DNA of 6,585 bases from contig JAYEKM010000001.1 of the NCBI GenBank assembly GCA_034661035.1, positions 1 to 6,585 on the forward strand. The letters are read 5' to 3'. The stretch comes from JAGYLJ01 sp034661035 (GTDB taxonomy: Bacteria > Patescibacteriota > Minisyncoccia > Phycocordibacterales > UBA12079). Each line of letters begins with the position of its first letter. Position 1 is the stretch's first letter. The notes below the pieces were generated by a model that made no database searches, was not told the DNA's origin, and saw only the letters and a program-made list of their open reading frames with translations. Below, in pieces: positions 1 through 5,695 of this stretch. Position numbers and translations under genes: made by a program.

Positions 1-202
1 CATCGTTATTGGCTACTACTGTGGAGGAATCGAAGTCATTGTTGTTATTGTTAGCGCCTAGGATGTTTTGGGTGAAGTCTTGGTCTGAGGCTGAGGGTGC
101 TGTGGTGGGTTCTGTGAAGGCTGCGTTTGTGGTTATAGTGAAAGTTATGATTATTAGGATAATCAGTAGTTTGGTTATTTTTTTTGATAGGTTAACTTTC
201 AT
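1..202 (-). CDS. Secreted surface protein, N-terminal part (runs off the left edge)
   Basis: Only the first 67 codons are in the window, read on the minus strand from an ATG at 202-200. They encode a clear signal peptide: a basic start (MKVNLSKK), a hydrophobic Leu/Ile core at about residues 11-25, and a polar/Ala exit (TTNAAF), with cleavage likely near residue 28. A Thr/Pro/Ser/Ala linker follows, then DFTQNILGA with a run of five Asn and DFDSSTVVAN. I associate this signal peptide plus 'NILGANNNN' pattern with large secreted, fibre- or pilin-like surface proteins of Patescibacteria; that is recall, not a search. No Shine-Dalgarno motif precedes the ATG, as for most genes here. The plus-strand reading of the same stretch (9-242) is a Leu-rich artefact of the Asn run. 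The signal peptide is solid; the function of the missing mature protein is unknown. Confidence 0.72.
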   Translation of the reverse strand, partial: MKVNLSKKITKLLIILIIITFTITTNAAFTEPTTAPSASDQDFTQNILGANNNNNDFDSSTVVANND

Positions 203-224
203 TTATTTTAGTTTACTTGTCTTG

Positions 225-261
225 TTAGAGGTAAGAAATTGAAAATTTCTGTTAGCTCTAA
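225..261. repeat. Two-tier inverted repeat / hairpin upstream of the surface-protein gene
   Basis: Outer arms TTAGAG (225-230) and CTCTAA (256-261) are exact complements. Inner arms AGAAATT (234-240) and AATTTCT (244-250) are also exact, closing a GAA loop. The hairpin begins 22 nt upstream of the surface-protein ATG, so it would lie in that gene's leader if the gene is transcribed from within this interval. The GAA-loop, AGAAA-type hairpin resembles the one at 6061-6079 in the other repeat region. Its function is unknown. Confidence 0.5.
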
Positions 262-272
262 TGGGATTTGTT

Positions 273-337
273 TTTGCTTTACCTGACCATCTTTGATGGT
301 TTAGGATTTTATATAGTTAAATTTGCTTTACCCTGTT
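273..337. repeat. Short direct repeats TTTGCTTTACC / TTTACCCTGTT
   Basis: TTTGCTTTACC occurs exactly at 273-283 and again at 322-332. The second copy continues into TTTACCCTGTT (327-337), which recurs at 360-370 and at 6047-6057. These are degraded or partial relatives of the palindromic repeat at 353-394. On the minus strand they lie in the upstream region of the surface-protein gene and could be binding sites, but nothing shows this. Confidence 0.4.
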
Positions 338-352
338 TACCTTTGTTTAGTT

Positions 353-394
353 AATAGGGTTTACCCTGTTCACAGGTTACTAGTTAACAGGGCT
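353..394. repeat. Palindromic dispersed repeat, short version
   Basis: The left end AATAGGGTTTACCCTGTT (353-370) and the right end TTAACAGGGCT (384-394) are found again, letter for letter, at 6040-6057 and 6101-6111. Only the interior differs in length: 13 nt here, 43 nt there. Within the unit CCCTGTT (364-370) pairs with AACAGGG (386-392), and AGGGT/ACCCT (356-360 and 363-367) form a competing small palindrome. On the plus strand the unit is followed by CTGTTTTT, so it could act as a weak terminator. Two copies with fixed ends and a variable interior suggest a repeat family spread through the genome. Confidence 0.6.
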
Positions 395-398
395 GTTT

Positions 399-426
399 TT
401 GACAGACTTAACTATATTATTATAGC
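399..426 (+). promoter_or_regulatory. Possible sigma70-type promoter (TTGACA / TATAGC)
   Basis: A perfect -35 hexamer TTGACA at 399-404 is followed after 16 nt by TATAGC at 421-426, which has four of six consensus bases. It would drive a short plus-strand transcript toward the hairpin at 467-502, antisense to nothing annotated. The -10 is weak and the region is AT-rich, so a chance match is quite possible. Confidence 0.3.
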
Positions 427-466
427 TTAAATATTGTTTTAGAGGAGATGAGTGTGGGGATAAATT

Positions 467-502
467 TAACATTCCAACATTCTTCAGAATGTTGGAATGT
501 TA
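467..502 (+). terminator. 16-bp perfect hairpin, likely terminator
   Basis: Arms 467-482 and 487-502 are perfect complements around a TTCA loop. The 3' arm contains GAATGTT followed by GGAATGTT, nearly a tandem repeat. On the plus strand TTTT (503-506) and more T-rich sequence follow, the better terminator orientation. On the minus strand it lies 46 nt past the transglycosylase stop and is followed by a poorer T-tract (AATTTAT), but could still help end that transcript. The strand is uncertain; the hairpin itself is not. Confidence 0.55.
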
Positions 503-547
503 TTTTAGATTATTTAAAATAGAAAAAATAAAGAATAGTTGAAATAT

Positions 548-1951
548 TTAATTAGATAACAAATCGATATCTTTTTGAAACTCTAAAGCTCGACTAGCTA
601 CTTTGTAGCCATAACTATAAGTAGGTCTCATATGTTTTAATAAAGTTCCGCTAGTCTTATTATACAATCCTGAGTAATATTTAGCTGCTGTACAGCTCCA
701 AATATCAAATTGGCTAGAAAAAGCTGATTGGCATCTTTCCATAGCATCCCACAAATAGAGAGCTGTCCCAGTAAAGGCATCTAGATTATTAAAAGGTGAG
801 GGTGAATCAGTTCCTAGAACTTTGGCCACTCTCTTCTTGTAACCCGTTCCGTGATTGATATCCCACCAAGTAGTTGGCATAAATTGAGAAGGTCCCATAG
901 CTCCTCCATAAGCTCCATCTGAGGTAATTGGACAAGACACTGGAGTAGTTTCTGGATCCATTCCGAGTTCCTCTAAGATTCTCAAGAAAGATGGTTTTTG
1001 AGAGTTACTCATAACAGTCCCCGCTTTATTAGAAGATGGTTGATTATAAGTACATCGTCCTTGGTTTCTCCCGATGACACCATCTATTCCAGACTCTTGT
1101 GACAAAATAGATAAAGTCAAAGCTGCTTCTACTCCAATCCTTTCTTCATAAAGTTGCACCAGTTGAAGGGCTTCCCCAAAAGTTAGCTCCGTCCCTCCGA
1201 CAGTCCTAAACAAACGATTTGTAATTGCTGTTTTAACCCTTTCTTTTTCAGCAATAGTTTTTTGGTACTCAGCTTCTTGATCTCTATTTAAATTAAGTAG
1301 ATTATCTTTTTCTTTCTTATAAGTTACCTGTTTCTGTTTCTCAGATTCTTGAGTTATTTTTAAACCTCTCTCGTTCATTTCATTTTCTCTCAATAAATCT
1401 TTAGTCGATTCTGTTTCTCCTCTAACCTGCCTTAATTCTGAAAGTGACTTATTTAAATCTCTCTTTATAACACCGTAATCATCTACATCCACAAAAAAAT
1501 TAGATATAGAATCCTGAGCTAAAATTGCTTCTAAAAAAGAAAACGAATCTAACTCATTAGTCTTTTTAACTAATGTTGTCAAATGACCAACGACGATATC
1601 CATTCTTTTTTCAAGGGAGATGATATCTTCTTCCTTCTGTTCTATCTCCTTGCCAAGCTGATAAATCTTAACCTGACTGGTTCGAATATTTAAATCAGTT
1701 TTTTGAATTTTATTACCAATGATGGCAATGTCTCTTTCTATAGTGACTGATTCTCTTTGTTTTAAATCAAGTAAAGCTTTTTGTTGTTGAACCTCCCTTT
1801 CACATTGTTCTGAAATTAACTGAAGCTCTGCATCTGTTTTACCCTCGATATTTACGATCACGCATTCAGTAGAAACAGCCCCTCCAGAGATGGGAAGAAT
1901 TAAAAAAATCGCAAGCAACGATATAAAACCAATTTTAGATAATTTCGGCAT
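548..1951 (-). CDS. Secreted coiled-coil lytic transglycosylase (SLT/MltB-like)
   Basis: A protein of 467 residues, predicted to be exported and to cleave peptidoglycan glycan strands. Residues 1-28 are a signal peptide (hydrophobic stretch about 8-20, then ISGGAVS). Residues about 35-245 are charged and heptad-like, predicted to form long coiled coils with a break near 135-165, an arrangement like the N-terminal part of PcsB/CwlO/EnvC-type hydrolases that dock to FtsEX. Residues about 255-460 are a lysozyme-like transglycosylase domain: ILSQES carries the probable catalytic Glu286, and GGAMGPSQFMPTTW (349-362) is the family substrate-groove motif known from MltB-type enzymes. Cysteines at 300, 340, 407 and 420 may form disulfides outside the cell. 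Its own promoter appears to lie just upstream, inside the bL25 terminator, leaving a leader of only about 10 nt with no Shine-Dalgarno. The enzymatic class is fairly certain; the FtsEX link is inference from architecture. Confidence 0.88.
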   Translation of the reverse strand: MPKLSKIGFISLLAIFLILPISGGAVSTECVIVNIEGKTDAELQLISEQCEREVQQQKALLDLKQRESVTIERDIAIIGNKIQKTDLNIRTSQVKIYQLGKEIEQKEEDIISLEKRMDIVVGHLTTLVKKTNELDSFSFLEAILAQDSISNFFVDVDDYGVIKRDLNKSLSELRQVRGETESTKDLLRENEMNERGLKITQESEKQKQVTYKKEKDNLLNLNRDQEAEYQKTIAEKERVKTAITNRLFRTVGGTELTFGEALQLVQLYEERIGVEAALTLSILSQESGIDGVIGRNQGRCTYNQPSSNKAGTVMSNSQKPSFLRILEELGMDPETTPVSCPITSDGAYGGAMGPSQFMPTTWWDINHGTGYKKRVAKVLGTDSPSPFNNLDAFTGTALYLWDAMERCQSAFSSQFDIWSCTAAKYYSGLYNKTSGTLLKHMRPTYSYGYKVASRALEFQKDIDLLSN

Positions 1952-1968
1952 AAAGTTAATTGTAACAA

Positions 1969-1996
1969 ATTATAACAAAAAAAAGACCTTAGACAA
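1969..1996 (-). promoter_or_regulatory. Promoter of the lytic transglycosylase gene
   Basis: Read on the minus strand, TTGTCT (1996-1991) and a consensus TATAAT (1974-1969) are spaced by 16 nt. Transcription would start near 1962, only about 10 nt before the ATG at 1951, leaving no room for a ribosome binding site. The -35 lies within the hairpin of the bL25 terminator. A second -10-like TACAAT at 1964-1959 would make the message fully leaderless but lacks a -35. Confidence 0.45.
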
Positions 1997-2016
1997 AAGT
2001 CCAAGGTCTTTTTTTC
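1977..2016 (-). terminator. Intrinsic terminator of the bL25 gene
   Basis: Read on the minus strand this is an A-run, then a stem AAGACCTT (arms 2003-2010 and 1983-1990), one A/C mismatch, a 3-bp GAC/GTC top and a 4-nt loop, followed by eight T (1984-1977 side). It starts about 14 nt after the bL25 stop codon. The A and T runs on both sides make it structurally symmetric, so it could work in both directions. Confidence 0.85.
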
Positions 2017-2029
2017 AATAAATACTTTT

Positions 2030-2689
2030 TTAAGCCTCTTTATCTTCAGCATCTTCTTCATCTTTCTTCCCTTTCTGTTCAACTTCTACGTCAGCAATAT
2101 CAGGAGTTACTACCTCTTCTTCTACTTCCTCTTCCATCTTAGTAACAAGCGCTACTACTTCTTCTGGGTCACCTGAAAGAGTTGCTGAATCAGGAATAAT
2201 CAAATCTTTTGCTAAAATTCTGCTATCAAAATCTTTCAAAACTGAAACATCTACTTCTATCATCTTAGGTAAATCTTTAGGTAAAACTTCAATCTTCAAT
2301 TCACGTAAAGTTTTCACAAGAGTCCCCCCTAATTCTTTCACGGCAGGAGAATTACCAACAAATTCTAAAGTAACATCAGCTTCCATAACTTTTCCTCTTT
2401 CAATTACATAAAAGTCAACATGACGAACTCTTTCAGAAACTGGATCAAAGTCTATGTCTTGAATAACAGCTTCTTTATCTTCTCCGACTCCTTTAAGGAC
2501 TATCAAAGATGAACTTCCTGCTTTTTTCCAAACTTTTTTAAATTCTACATAAGGAATTGAGATGGGCACAGTCTTTTCCTTCTTACCATAAAAAACTCCA
2601 CGAAGTAATTCCGTTTGACTTTCTACTTTATGGGGTTTTGGGAATTTCTTAGTTAAATCCCTCTCTTTTATATTTAAAATTAATGACAT
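2030..2689 (-). CDS. rplY: Large-subunit ribosomal protein bL25 (TL5/CTC type)
   Basis: A 219-residue protein that binds 5S rRNA in the 50S subunit. The start MSLILNIKERD corresponds to the family's 'LNAEKRE' opening, followed by RGVFYG (30-35) and the conserved block around QDIDFDPVSERVRHVDFYVI (77-96). The C-terminal TL5/CTC beta domain covers about 97-185, and an acidic Glu/Asp-rich tail follows (186-219). The length fits the two-domain CTC form rather than the short E. coli protein. I chose the ATG at 2689: the frame stays open upstream to an ATG at 2845, but those 52 extra residues have no family counterpart and span a TATAAT promoter and the divergent mini-ORF. There is no Shine-Dalgarno, and the predicted transcript start lies a few bases before the ATG. 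A terminator follows at once, so the gene is monocistronic. Confidence 0.93.
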   Translation of the reverse strand: MSLILNIKERDLTKKFPKPHKVESQTELLRGVFYGKKEKTVPISIPYVEFKKVWKKAGSSSLIVLKGVGEDKEAVIQDIDFDPVSERVRHVDFYVIERGKVMEADVTLEFVGNSPAVKELGGTLVKTLRELKIEVLPKDLPKMIEVDVSVLKDFDSRILAKDLIIPDSATLSGDPEEVVALVTKMEEEVEEEVVTPDIADVEVEQKGKKDEEDAEDKEA

Positions 2690-2698
2690 ATAGCGGGT

Positions 2699-2726
2699 AT
2701 TATAACGAAATTTGTGAGAAAAGCAA
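2699..2726 (-). promoter_or_regulatory. Promoter of the bL25 gene, near-leaderless
   Basis: On the minus strand a perfect -10 TATAAT lies at 2704-2699, with TTGCTT (2726-2721) as a partial -35 at 16-nt spacing. The -10 ends only 9 nt upstream of the ATG at 2689, so transcription would begin within about 0-3 nt of the start codon, implying a leaderless or almost leaderless message. Confidence 0.55.
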
Positions 2727-2799
2727 CCATAGAAGCTAGCTATTGAAGAGATGATCGTGTTATTATTTGTTTGGTATTTGTTCCTAAATTCACAACGAG

Positions 2800-2812
2800 G
2801 GAGGTGATCCAG
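2800..2812 (+). promoter_or_regulatory. Extended Shine-Dalgarno sequence, 13-nt match to the 16S 3' end
   Basis: GGAGGTGATCCAG is the exact complement of CTGGATCACCTCC, the nearly universal 3' end of bacterial 16S rRNA. The GGAGG core ends 8 nt before the ATG at 2813, the ideal distance for a ribosome binding site. None of the five complete-start protein genes here shows even a short Shine-Dalgarno, so this site stands out. A degenerate 16S fragment was considered and rejected because flanking bases do not match 16S rRNA. Confidence 0.7.
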
Positions 2813-2863
2813 ATGAAAAAATTCATGGTTCCCAGAATTGCTCATTGTAGCGAGGGTTGTTAA
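2813..2863 (+). CDS. Mini-ORF of 16 codons (possible leader peptide)
   Basis: The frame ATG...TAA encodes MKKFMVPRIAHCSEGC. I recognise no family. It is short, starts with two Lys, and has Cys at positions 12 and 16. Support for translation comes only from context: the exceptional ribosome binding site ending at the base before the ATG, and a strong terminator whose 5' arm starts 4 nt after the stop codon. A ribosome paused at that stop would cover the terminator's 5' arm, the geometry of translation-controlled attenuators; the downstream gene would be the PfkB-family kinase at 3022. GGTTCC (2827-2832) inside the frame could also pair with GGAACC (2886-2891) in the 3' arm of the terminator. 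Alternatively the unit is a small RNA that happens to contain a frame. No promoter could be placed with confidence; TTGAAG at 2743 and TATTAT at 2761 are too closely spaced. Confidence 0.42.
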   Translation: MKKFMVPRIAHCSEGC

Positions 2864-2866
2864 ATG

Positions 2867-2906
2867 AGGGGGTTTCGGTTTTGCCGGAACCCCCTATTTT
2901 TATTTT
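2867..2906 (+). terminator. Strong intrinsic terminator after the mini-ORF
   Basis: The arms AGGGGGTTTCGG (2867-2878) and CCGGAACCCCCT (2884-2895) pair over 12 positions with one T/G wobble around a TTTTG loop, followed by ATTTTTATTTTT. It is the most GC-rich hairpin in the window. It closes the short transcript holding the mini-ORF and stands about 20 nt ahead of the kinase promoter. Confidence 0.88.
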
Positions 2907-2931
2907 TACAAAAAATTTTATATGTTATAAT
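2905..2931 (+). promoter_or_regulatory. Promoter of the PfkB-family kinase gene (extended -10)
   Basis: TTTACA (2905-2910) is followed after 15 nt by a perfect TATAAT (2926-2931) preceded by TG at 2923-2924, an extended -10. The start near 2938 gives a leader of about 84 nt that contains two inverted repeats. The -35 overlaps the T-tract of the upstream terminator. Confidence 0.5.
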
Positions 2932-2940
2932 TTTACTATA

Positions 2941-3013
2941 AATCTCGTTAGAAATTTAATGAGATTATAGTTACTAATTTAATTTAAGATAGTTTACTAA
3001 AAATAAACTATCT
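2941..3013 (+). promoter_or_regulatory. Two inverted repeats in the kinase leader
   Basis: The first is AATCTC (2941-2946) with GAGATT (2961-2966), extended inward by a G/T and three A/T pairs. The second is exact: AGATAGTTTA (2987-2996) and TAAACTATCT (3004-3013) around a 7-nt loop. It ends 8 nt before the ATG, exactly where a ribosome would load, and has no T-tract, so it is not a terminator. It could be an RNA element affecting start access or an operator for a dimeric regulator; the sequence does not distinguish them. Confidence 0.5.
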
Positions 3014-3021
3014 CTAACAGA

Positions 3022-4050
3022 ATGAATAACAACTTTGATTTTATAGCTTTTGGAGACATCGTTATTGATGCTTTTATAAATCTAAAGGCAGCTAGAGTAC
3101 GAGAAGAAAAAGGAAGGCCTGAATTATGCCTCAGTTTCGCAGATAAAATTCCGTATGAAAAAGTAGACGTTATTCCTGCTGTTGGTAATAGCGCTAATGC
3201 CAGTGTTTCTGCTAGCCGTTTAGGGTTAAAATCTGCTTTAGCTACTAATGTTGGAGATGATGATGACGGTAGAAAATGCCAAGAAGTTTTAAGAAATGAA
3301 CAAGTAGCAATGGATTTTGTTAAAATTCATCCTGGTGAAAAAACTAATTATCATTTTGTTCTTCTTTATGAAGCCGATCGAACTATCCTAGTTAAACATA
3401 CTGAATTTGATTATGAATTACCAGAGATGGATAAACCAAAATGGATTTACTTAAGTTCTTTGGCAGAAAATTCTCTCCCTTTCCACGGAGAAATTGCAAA
3501 ATATTTAAAAGACAATCCTGAAATAAAATTGGCCTTTCAACCCGGAACTTTTCAAATGGAGTTAGGTTACAAAAAATTAGAAGATATCTATGAAGCCACT
3601 GAAATTTTTTTCTGTAATGTTCAGGAAGCAAAAAGAATTCTCGGTGAAGCTAACCCAATGATTTTGAAAGATTGTCTCAAAGATGACAAACAAAAAACTA
3701 TTTTTGCACTCCTAAAAGAGATGAAAAAATTAGGTCCTAATATAGTAGTAATTACTGATGGCCCTGATGGTGCCTATGCTTATGACGGAGAAAGAATTTT
3801 ATTTGTCCCAATGTACCCAGACCAAAAGGAACCTTTGGATAGAACAGGAGCTGGTGATGCTTTTTCCTCCACTCTAACCAGTGCCTTAGCTTACGGAAAA
3901 AGTTTAGAAGAAGCCCTTCTCTGGGGACCTATAAACTCAATGTCAGTGGTTCAGTATGTCGGGGCTCAAAAAGGCCTATTAACACAAAAAAAATTAGAAG
4001 AATACTTAAAAAATGCTCCTAAAGAATATAAAGTGTCTGAAATAAAATAG
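3022..4050 (+). CDS. PfkB/ribokinase-family carbohydrate or nucleoside kinase
   Basis: A cytoplasmic kinase of 342 residues that should transfer phosphate from ATP to a sugar or nucleoside hydroxyl. The N-terminal FDFIAFGDIVIDAFI strand is typical, and AVGNSANASVSASRLG (53-68) matches the first PfkB signature except that Val replaces the first Gly of the usual GG pair. FCNVQEAKRILG (197-208) contains the NxxE motif (Asn199, Glu202) for Mg/phosphate. VVITDGPDGAYAYDG (242-256) and the second signature DRTGAGDAF (273-281), with probable catalytic base Asp279, complete the fold. The length is normal. The substrate cannot be read from sequence: ribokinase, adenosine-kinase-like and fructokinase-like activities all fit. 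It has its own promoter and a structured leader but no Shine-Dalgarno. It ends 1 nt from the convergent nuclease gene with no terminator between them. Confidence 0.88.
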   Translation: MNNNFDFIAFGDIVIDAFINLKAARVREEKGRPELCLSFADKIPYEKVDVIPAVGNSANASVSASRLGLKSALATNVGDDDDGRKCQEVLRNEQVAMDFVKIHPGEKTNYHFVLLYEADRTILVKHTEFDYELPEMDKPKWIYLSSLAENSLPFHGEIAKYLKDNPEIKLAFQPGTFQMELGYKKLEDIYEATEIFFCNVQEAKRILGEANPMILKDCLKDDKQKTIFALLKEMKKLGPNIVVITDGPDGAYAYDGERILFVPMYPDQKEPLDRTGAGDAFSSTLTSALAYGKSLEEALLWGPINSMSVVQYVGAQKGLLTQKKLEEYLKNAPKEYKVSEIK

Positions 4051-4051
4051 A

Positions 4052-5116
4052 TTATTTGTTTTTAATTTCTTTTTTCTTCTTTTTCTTCTTCATCACCACA
4101 TGTAAAGGATAAAATTCAAAATAATTATCTCCATCAAACCAAGCACACTTAAAATGAAATAACCTCAATCCTGTTAATCTGGACAGGACCAAAGCATAAA
4201 TAGTTAATTGTTCAATTGGTTTAACTCTTTTCGCTCCCGGTTTATAATCCAAAATATGTACAGCTCCGTTTCTAATTTGTACAATATCAATGTGTCCAGT
4301 AATAACTTCCTCTTCTTTTAGTTCCAAAGGCACAATAAAGTTTTTCATTCCTTTAAAGTGTTGGATATCTTTGAAATCAAGCAATATGGGAACCTCTGTT
4401 GCCACTGTCACAGAATCATTCAATAACATAAATTTTTGCAGAACTTCATGCCTTAACTTATTATTTACTACTGTCTGAATAACAAATTTAGCTGTTTTAC
4501 AAGCAAAGTTAGGTCGTGAGGTAATCTTAACCTGATCTAAATTAAATATATTCTTATACTCCGAAGCACGACAAGAACTATCTTTAAAAATCTGATGGGG
4601 GCACTCTGTATCTATTATCTCTAAAAATTGTTGCAGAGGTTTAAACTTTTGATGTTTAAAAAACTCATCAATCACACAATCTGTTTTGGCTCGATGATAA
4701 ATAAAATCATAAATCTGACCATGAAAAAGATGGGCTTCTACAAAAATATCTTTTTTCTCATATTTTTGCGAGATAAAATCTCGCATTCGTATTATAGGAA
4801 GATATTCTTTGAAACCCTTTAACCAACTTCCTATATTTTGTTTACTTATAGATAATCCATATTTTTCATTGACTAATTTAGCGGTTTCTTCCATTGTTTG
4901 GAAACTATTATAACCATTAATTGCCTCTAGGATTACTCTTAGCGGATATGTTCTATTTTTTGTAATACTAGGAGTAAATTTTTTATCACAATTTTTACAA
5001 TAATAAATTTGAATTATCTCATGTTTTTTCTGACGAACACCACTTTTTACAATTTTCGGACCCTGACAAAAAGGGCAGTGAGTAAGTATTTTCTGAGTTT
5101 TAATTTTATTCTCCAT
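4052..5116 (-). CDS. Zinc-ribbon/HTH protein fused to a PD-(D/E)XK nuclease domain
   Basis: A 354-residue protein that probably binds and cuts DNA. The N-terminus has a four-Cys zinc ribbon, CPFC (Cys14, Cys17) and CKNC (Cys40, Cys43), of the kind seen in transposases (CPxC...CxxCxxxF). Residues about 55-105, including AKLVNEKYGLSISKQNIGSWL (split as 79-88 and 89-99), look like a helix-turn-helix. The C-terminal half (about 235-335) carries a RecB/Cas4-like nuclease core: GHID (Asp277), ILDYKPG (Asp290, Lys292) and QLTIY (Gln303, Tyr307), with Glu241 as a possible extra ligand. All catalytic positions appear intact. The C-terminus is a Lys-rich tail. No RNase H (DDE) transposase core is visible. 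It starts 14 nt after the stop of the four-helix gene, so the two are probably co-transcribed; there is no Shine-Dalgarno. The domain calls rest on motifs, and the biological role is unknown. Confidence 0.75.
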   Translation of the reverse strand: MENKIKTQKILTHCPFCQGPKIVKSGVRQKKHEIIQIYYCKNCDKKFTPSITKNRTYPLRVILEAINGYNSFQTMEETAKLVNEKYGLSISKQNIGSWLKGFKEYLPIIRMRDFISQKYEKKDIFVEAHLFHGQIYDFIYHRAKTDCVIDEFFKHQKFKPLQQFLEIIDTECPHQIFKDSSCRASEYKNIFNLDQVKITSRPNFACKTAKFVIQTVVNNKLRHEVLQKFMLLNDSVTVATEVPILLDFKDIQHFKGMKNFIVPLELKEEEVITGHIDIVQIRNGAVHILDYKPGAKRVKPIEQLTIYALVLSRLTGLRLFHFKCAWFDGDNYFEFYPLHVVMKKKKKKKEIKNK

Positions 5117-5130
5117 TTATAAGATTTCTG

Positions 5131-5685
5131 CTATTTTTTACCAAACTTCTCATTAAGCCTTATCCAAGACCTTTTTAAATTAAGTACTTTTGCTCTATTA
5201 GTAGAATAATCTTTTAATAATTTATTAATTTTCTTTTCAAATCCAATGATTTCTTCATTATCTTTTTCAACTACAAGTTGAGATTCTATTTTTTCAGAAT
5301 CTATATAGGAATCAGAAATTTTCTGCTCTTTTGTTTTCTTAATAACAGAAAGAATAAAATCAAGTTTAGAAATAACAGAAGTAATAATCTCAGCCGTTTT
5401 TTCTAATTTTCTTTCTGCCACTCCAAAATTATCAAAACGATTACCATAACTTTCTGCAATCATTTTAGGAATATGTTTAGAAATATTTTTAAGTAGTTCT
5501 ACTTCTTCCTCTAAACCCAAATCTTGTGGAGCTTGTAAAGTAAAAATGTCAGCCGACAAAGAGGTACTTTTGTTATATACTTCCAAATCTCGAAAACTTT
5601 TAATGGGGCCTTTTACTCTAAAATTTCCTCTTCCTTTATTAGAATTAAATTTATTTTTAAAATTTGGTCTATAATTATTAAACAT
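5131..5685 (-). CDS. Four-helix bundle (S23/IVP-like) protein
   Basis: A 184-residue protein from the ATG at 5685. Residues 1-26 are a basic, Asn/Lys/Arg/Phe-rich disordered lead. PIKSFRDLEVYNKSTSLSADIF (28-49) and AESYGNRFDNF (77-87) match the pattern of the four-helix bundle family first described from proteins encoded in 23S rRNA intervening sequences, to which the Avd accessory protein of diversity-generating retroelements is structurally related. Residues about 120-184 are a charged helical tail not typical of the short family members. The frame is also open to a GTG at 5718, but that would place the N-terminus inside the 81-bp repeat, so the ATG is preferred. It lies upstream of, and close to, the nuclease gene in one likely operon. 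No rRNA gene or reverse transcriptase is present, so neither known setting applies; its role may be as a small nucleic-acid-binding partner. Confidence 0.72.
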   Translation of the reverse strand: MFNNYRPNFKNKFNSNKGRGNFRVKGPIKSFRDLEVYNKSTSLSADIFTLQAPQDLGLEEEVELLKNISKHIPKMIAESYGNRFDNFGVAERKLEKTAEIITSVISKLDFILSVIKKTKEQKISDSYIDSEKIESQLVVEKDNEEIIGFEKKINKLLKDYSTNRAKVLNLKRSWIRLNEKFGKK

Positions 5686-5695
5686 ATTTTTAACT

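Larger units (their letters stand above)
203..547. other. Gene-free interval rich in hairpins, between transglycosylase and surface protein
   Basis: About 345 bases without a convincing gene. They lie downstream of the transglycosylase stop and upstream of the surface-protein start, both on the minus strand. The interval contains the hairpin at 225-261, a small perfect hairpin at 286-300 (ACCATC, loop TTT, GATGGT), short direct repeats at 273-337, the palindromic repeat at 353-394, a possible plus-strand promoter at 399-426 and a 16-bp hairpin at 467-502. A minus-strand TATAAT at 419-424 could serve the surface protein with a leader of about 210 nt, but no good -35 accompanies it. Confidence 0.6.

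Noticed and set aside
9..242. Plus-strand open frame opposite the surface-protein start
   Set aside because: Its Leu run is the reverse of the Asn codons of the minus-strand gene, which has a proper signal peptide and ATG.
2800..2835. Remnant of a 16S rRNA 3' end on the minus strand
   Set aside because: Only the 13-nt CTGGATCACCTCC matches. Preceding bases lack the helix 45 sequence expected before it, and a start codon sits at SD distance on the other strand.
2690..2845. 52-residue N-terminal extension of bL25
   Set aside because: It has no match to the family's N-terminus, spans a consensus TATAAT and overlaps the divergent mini-ORF; the family start motif is at the ATG 2689.
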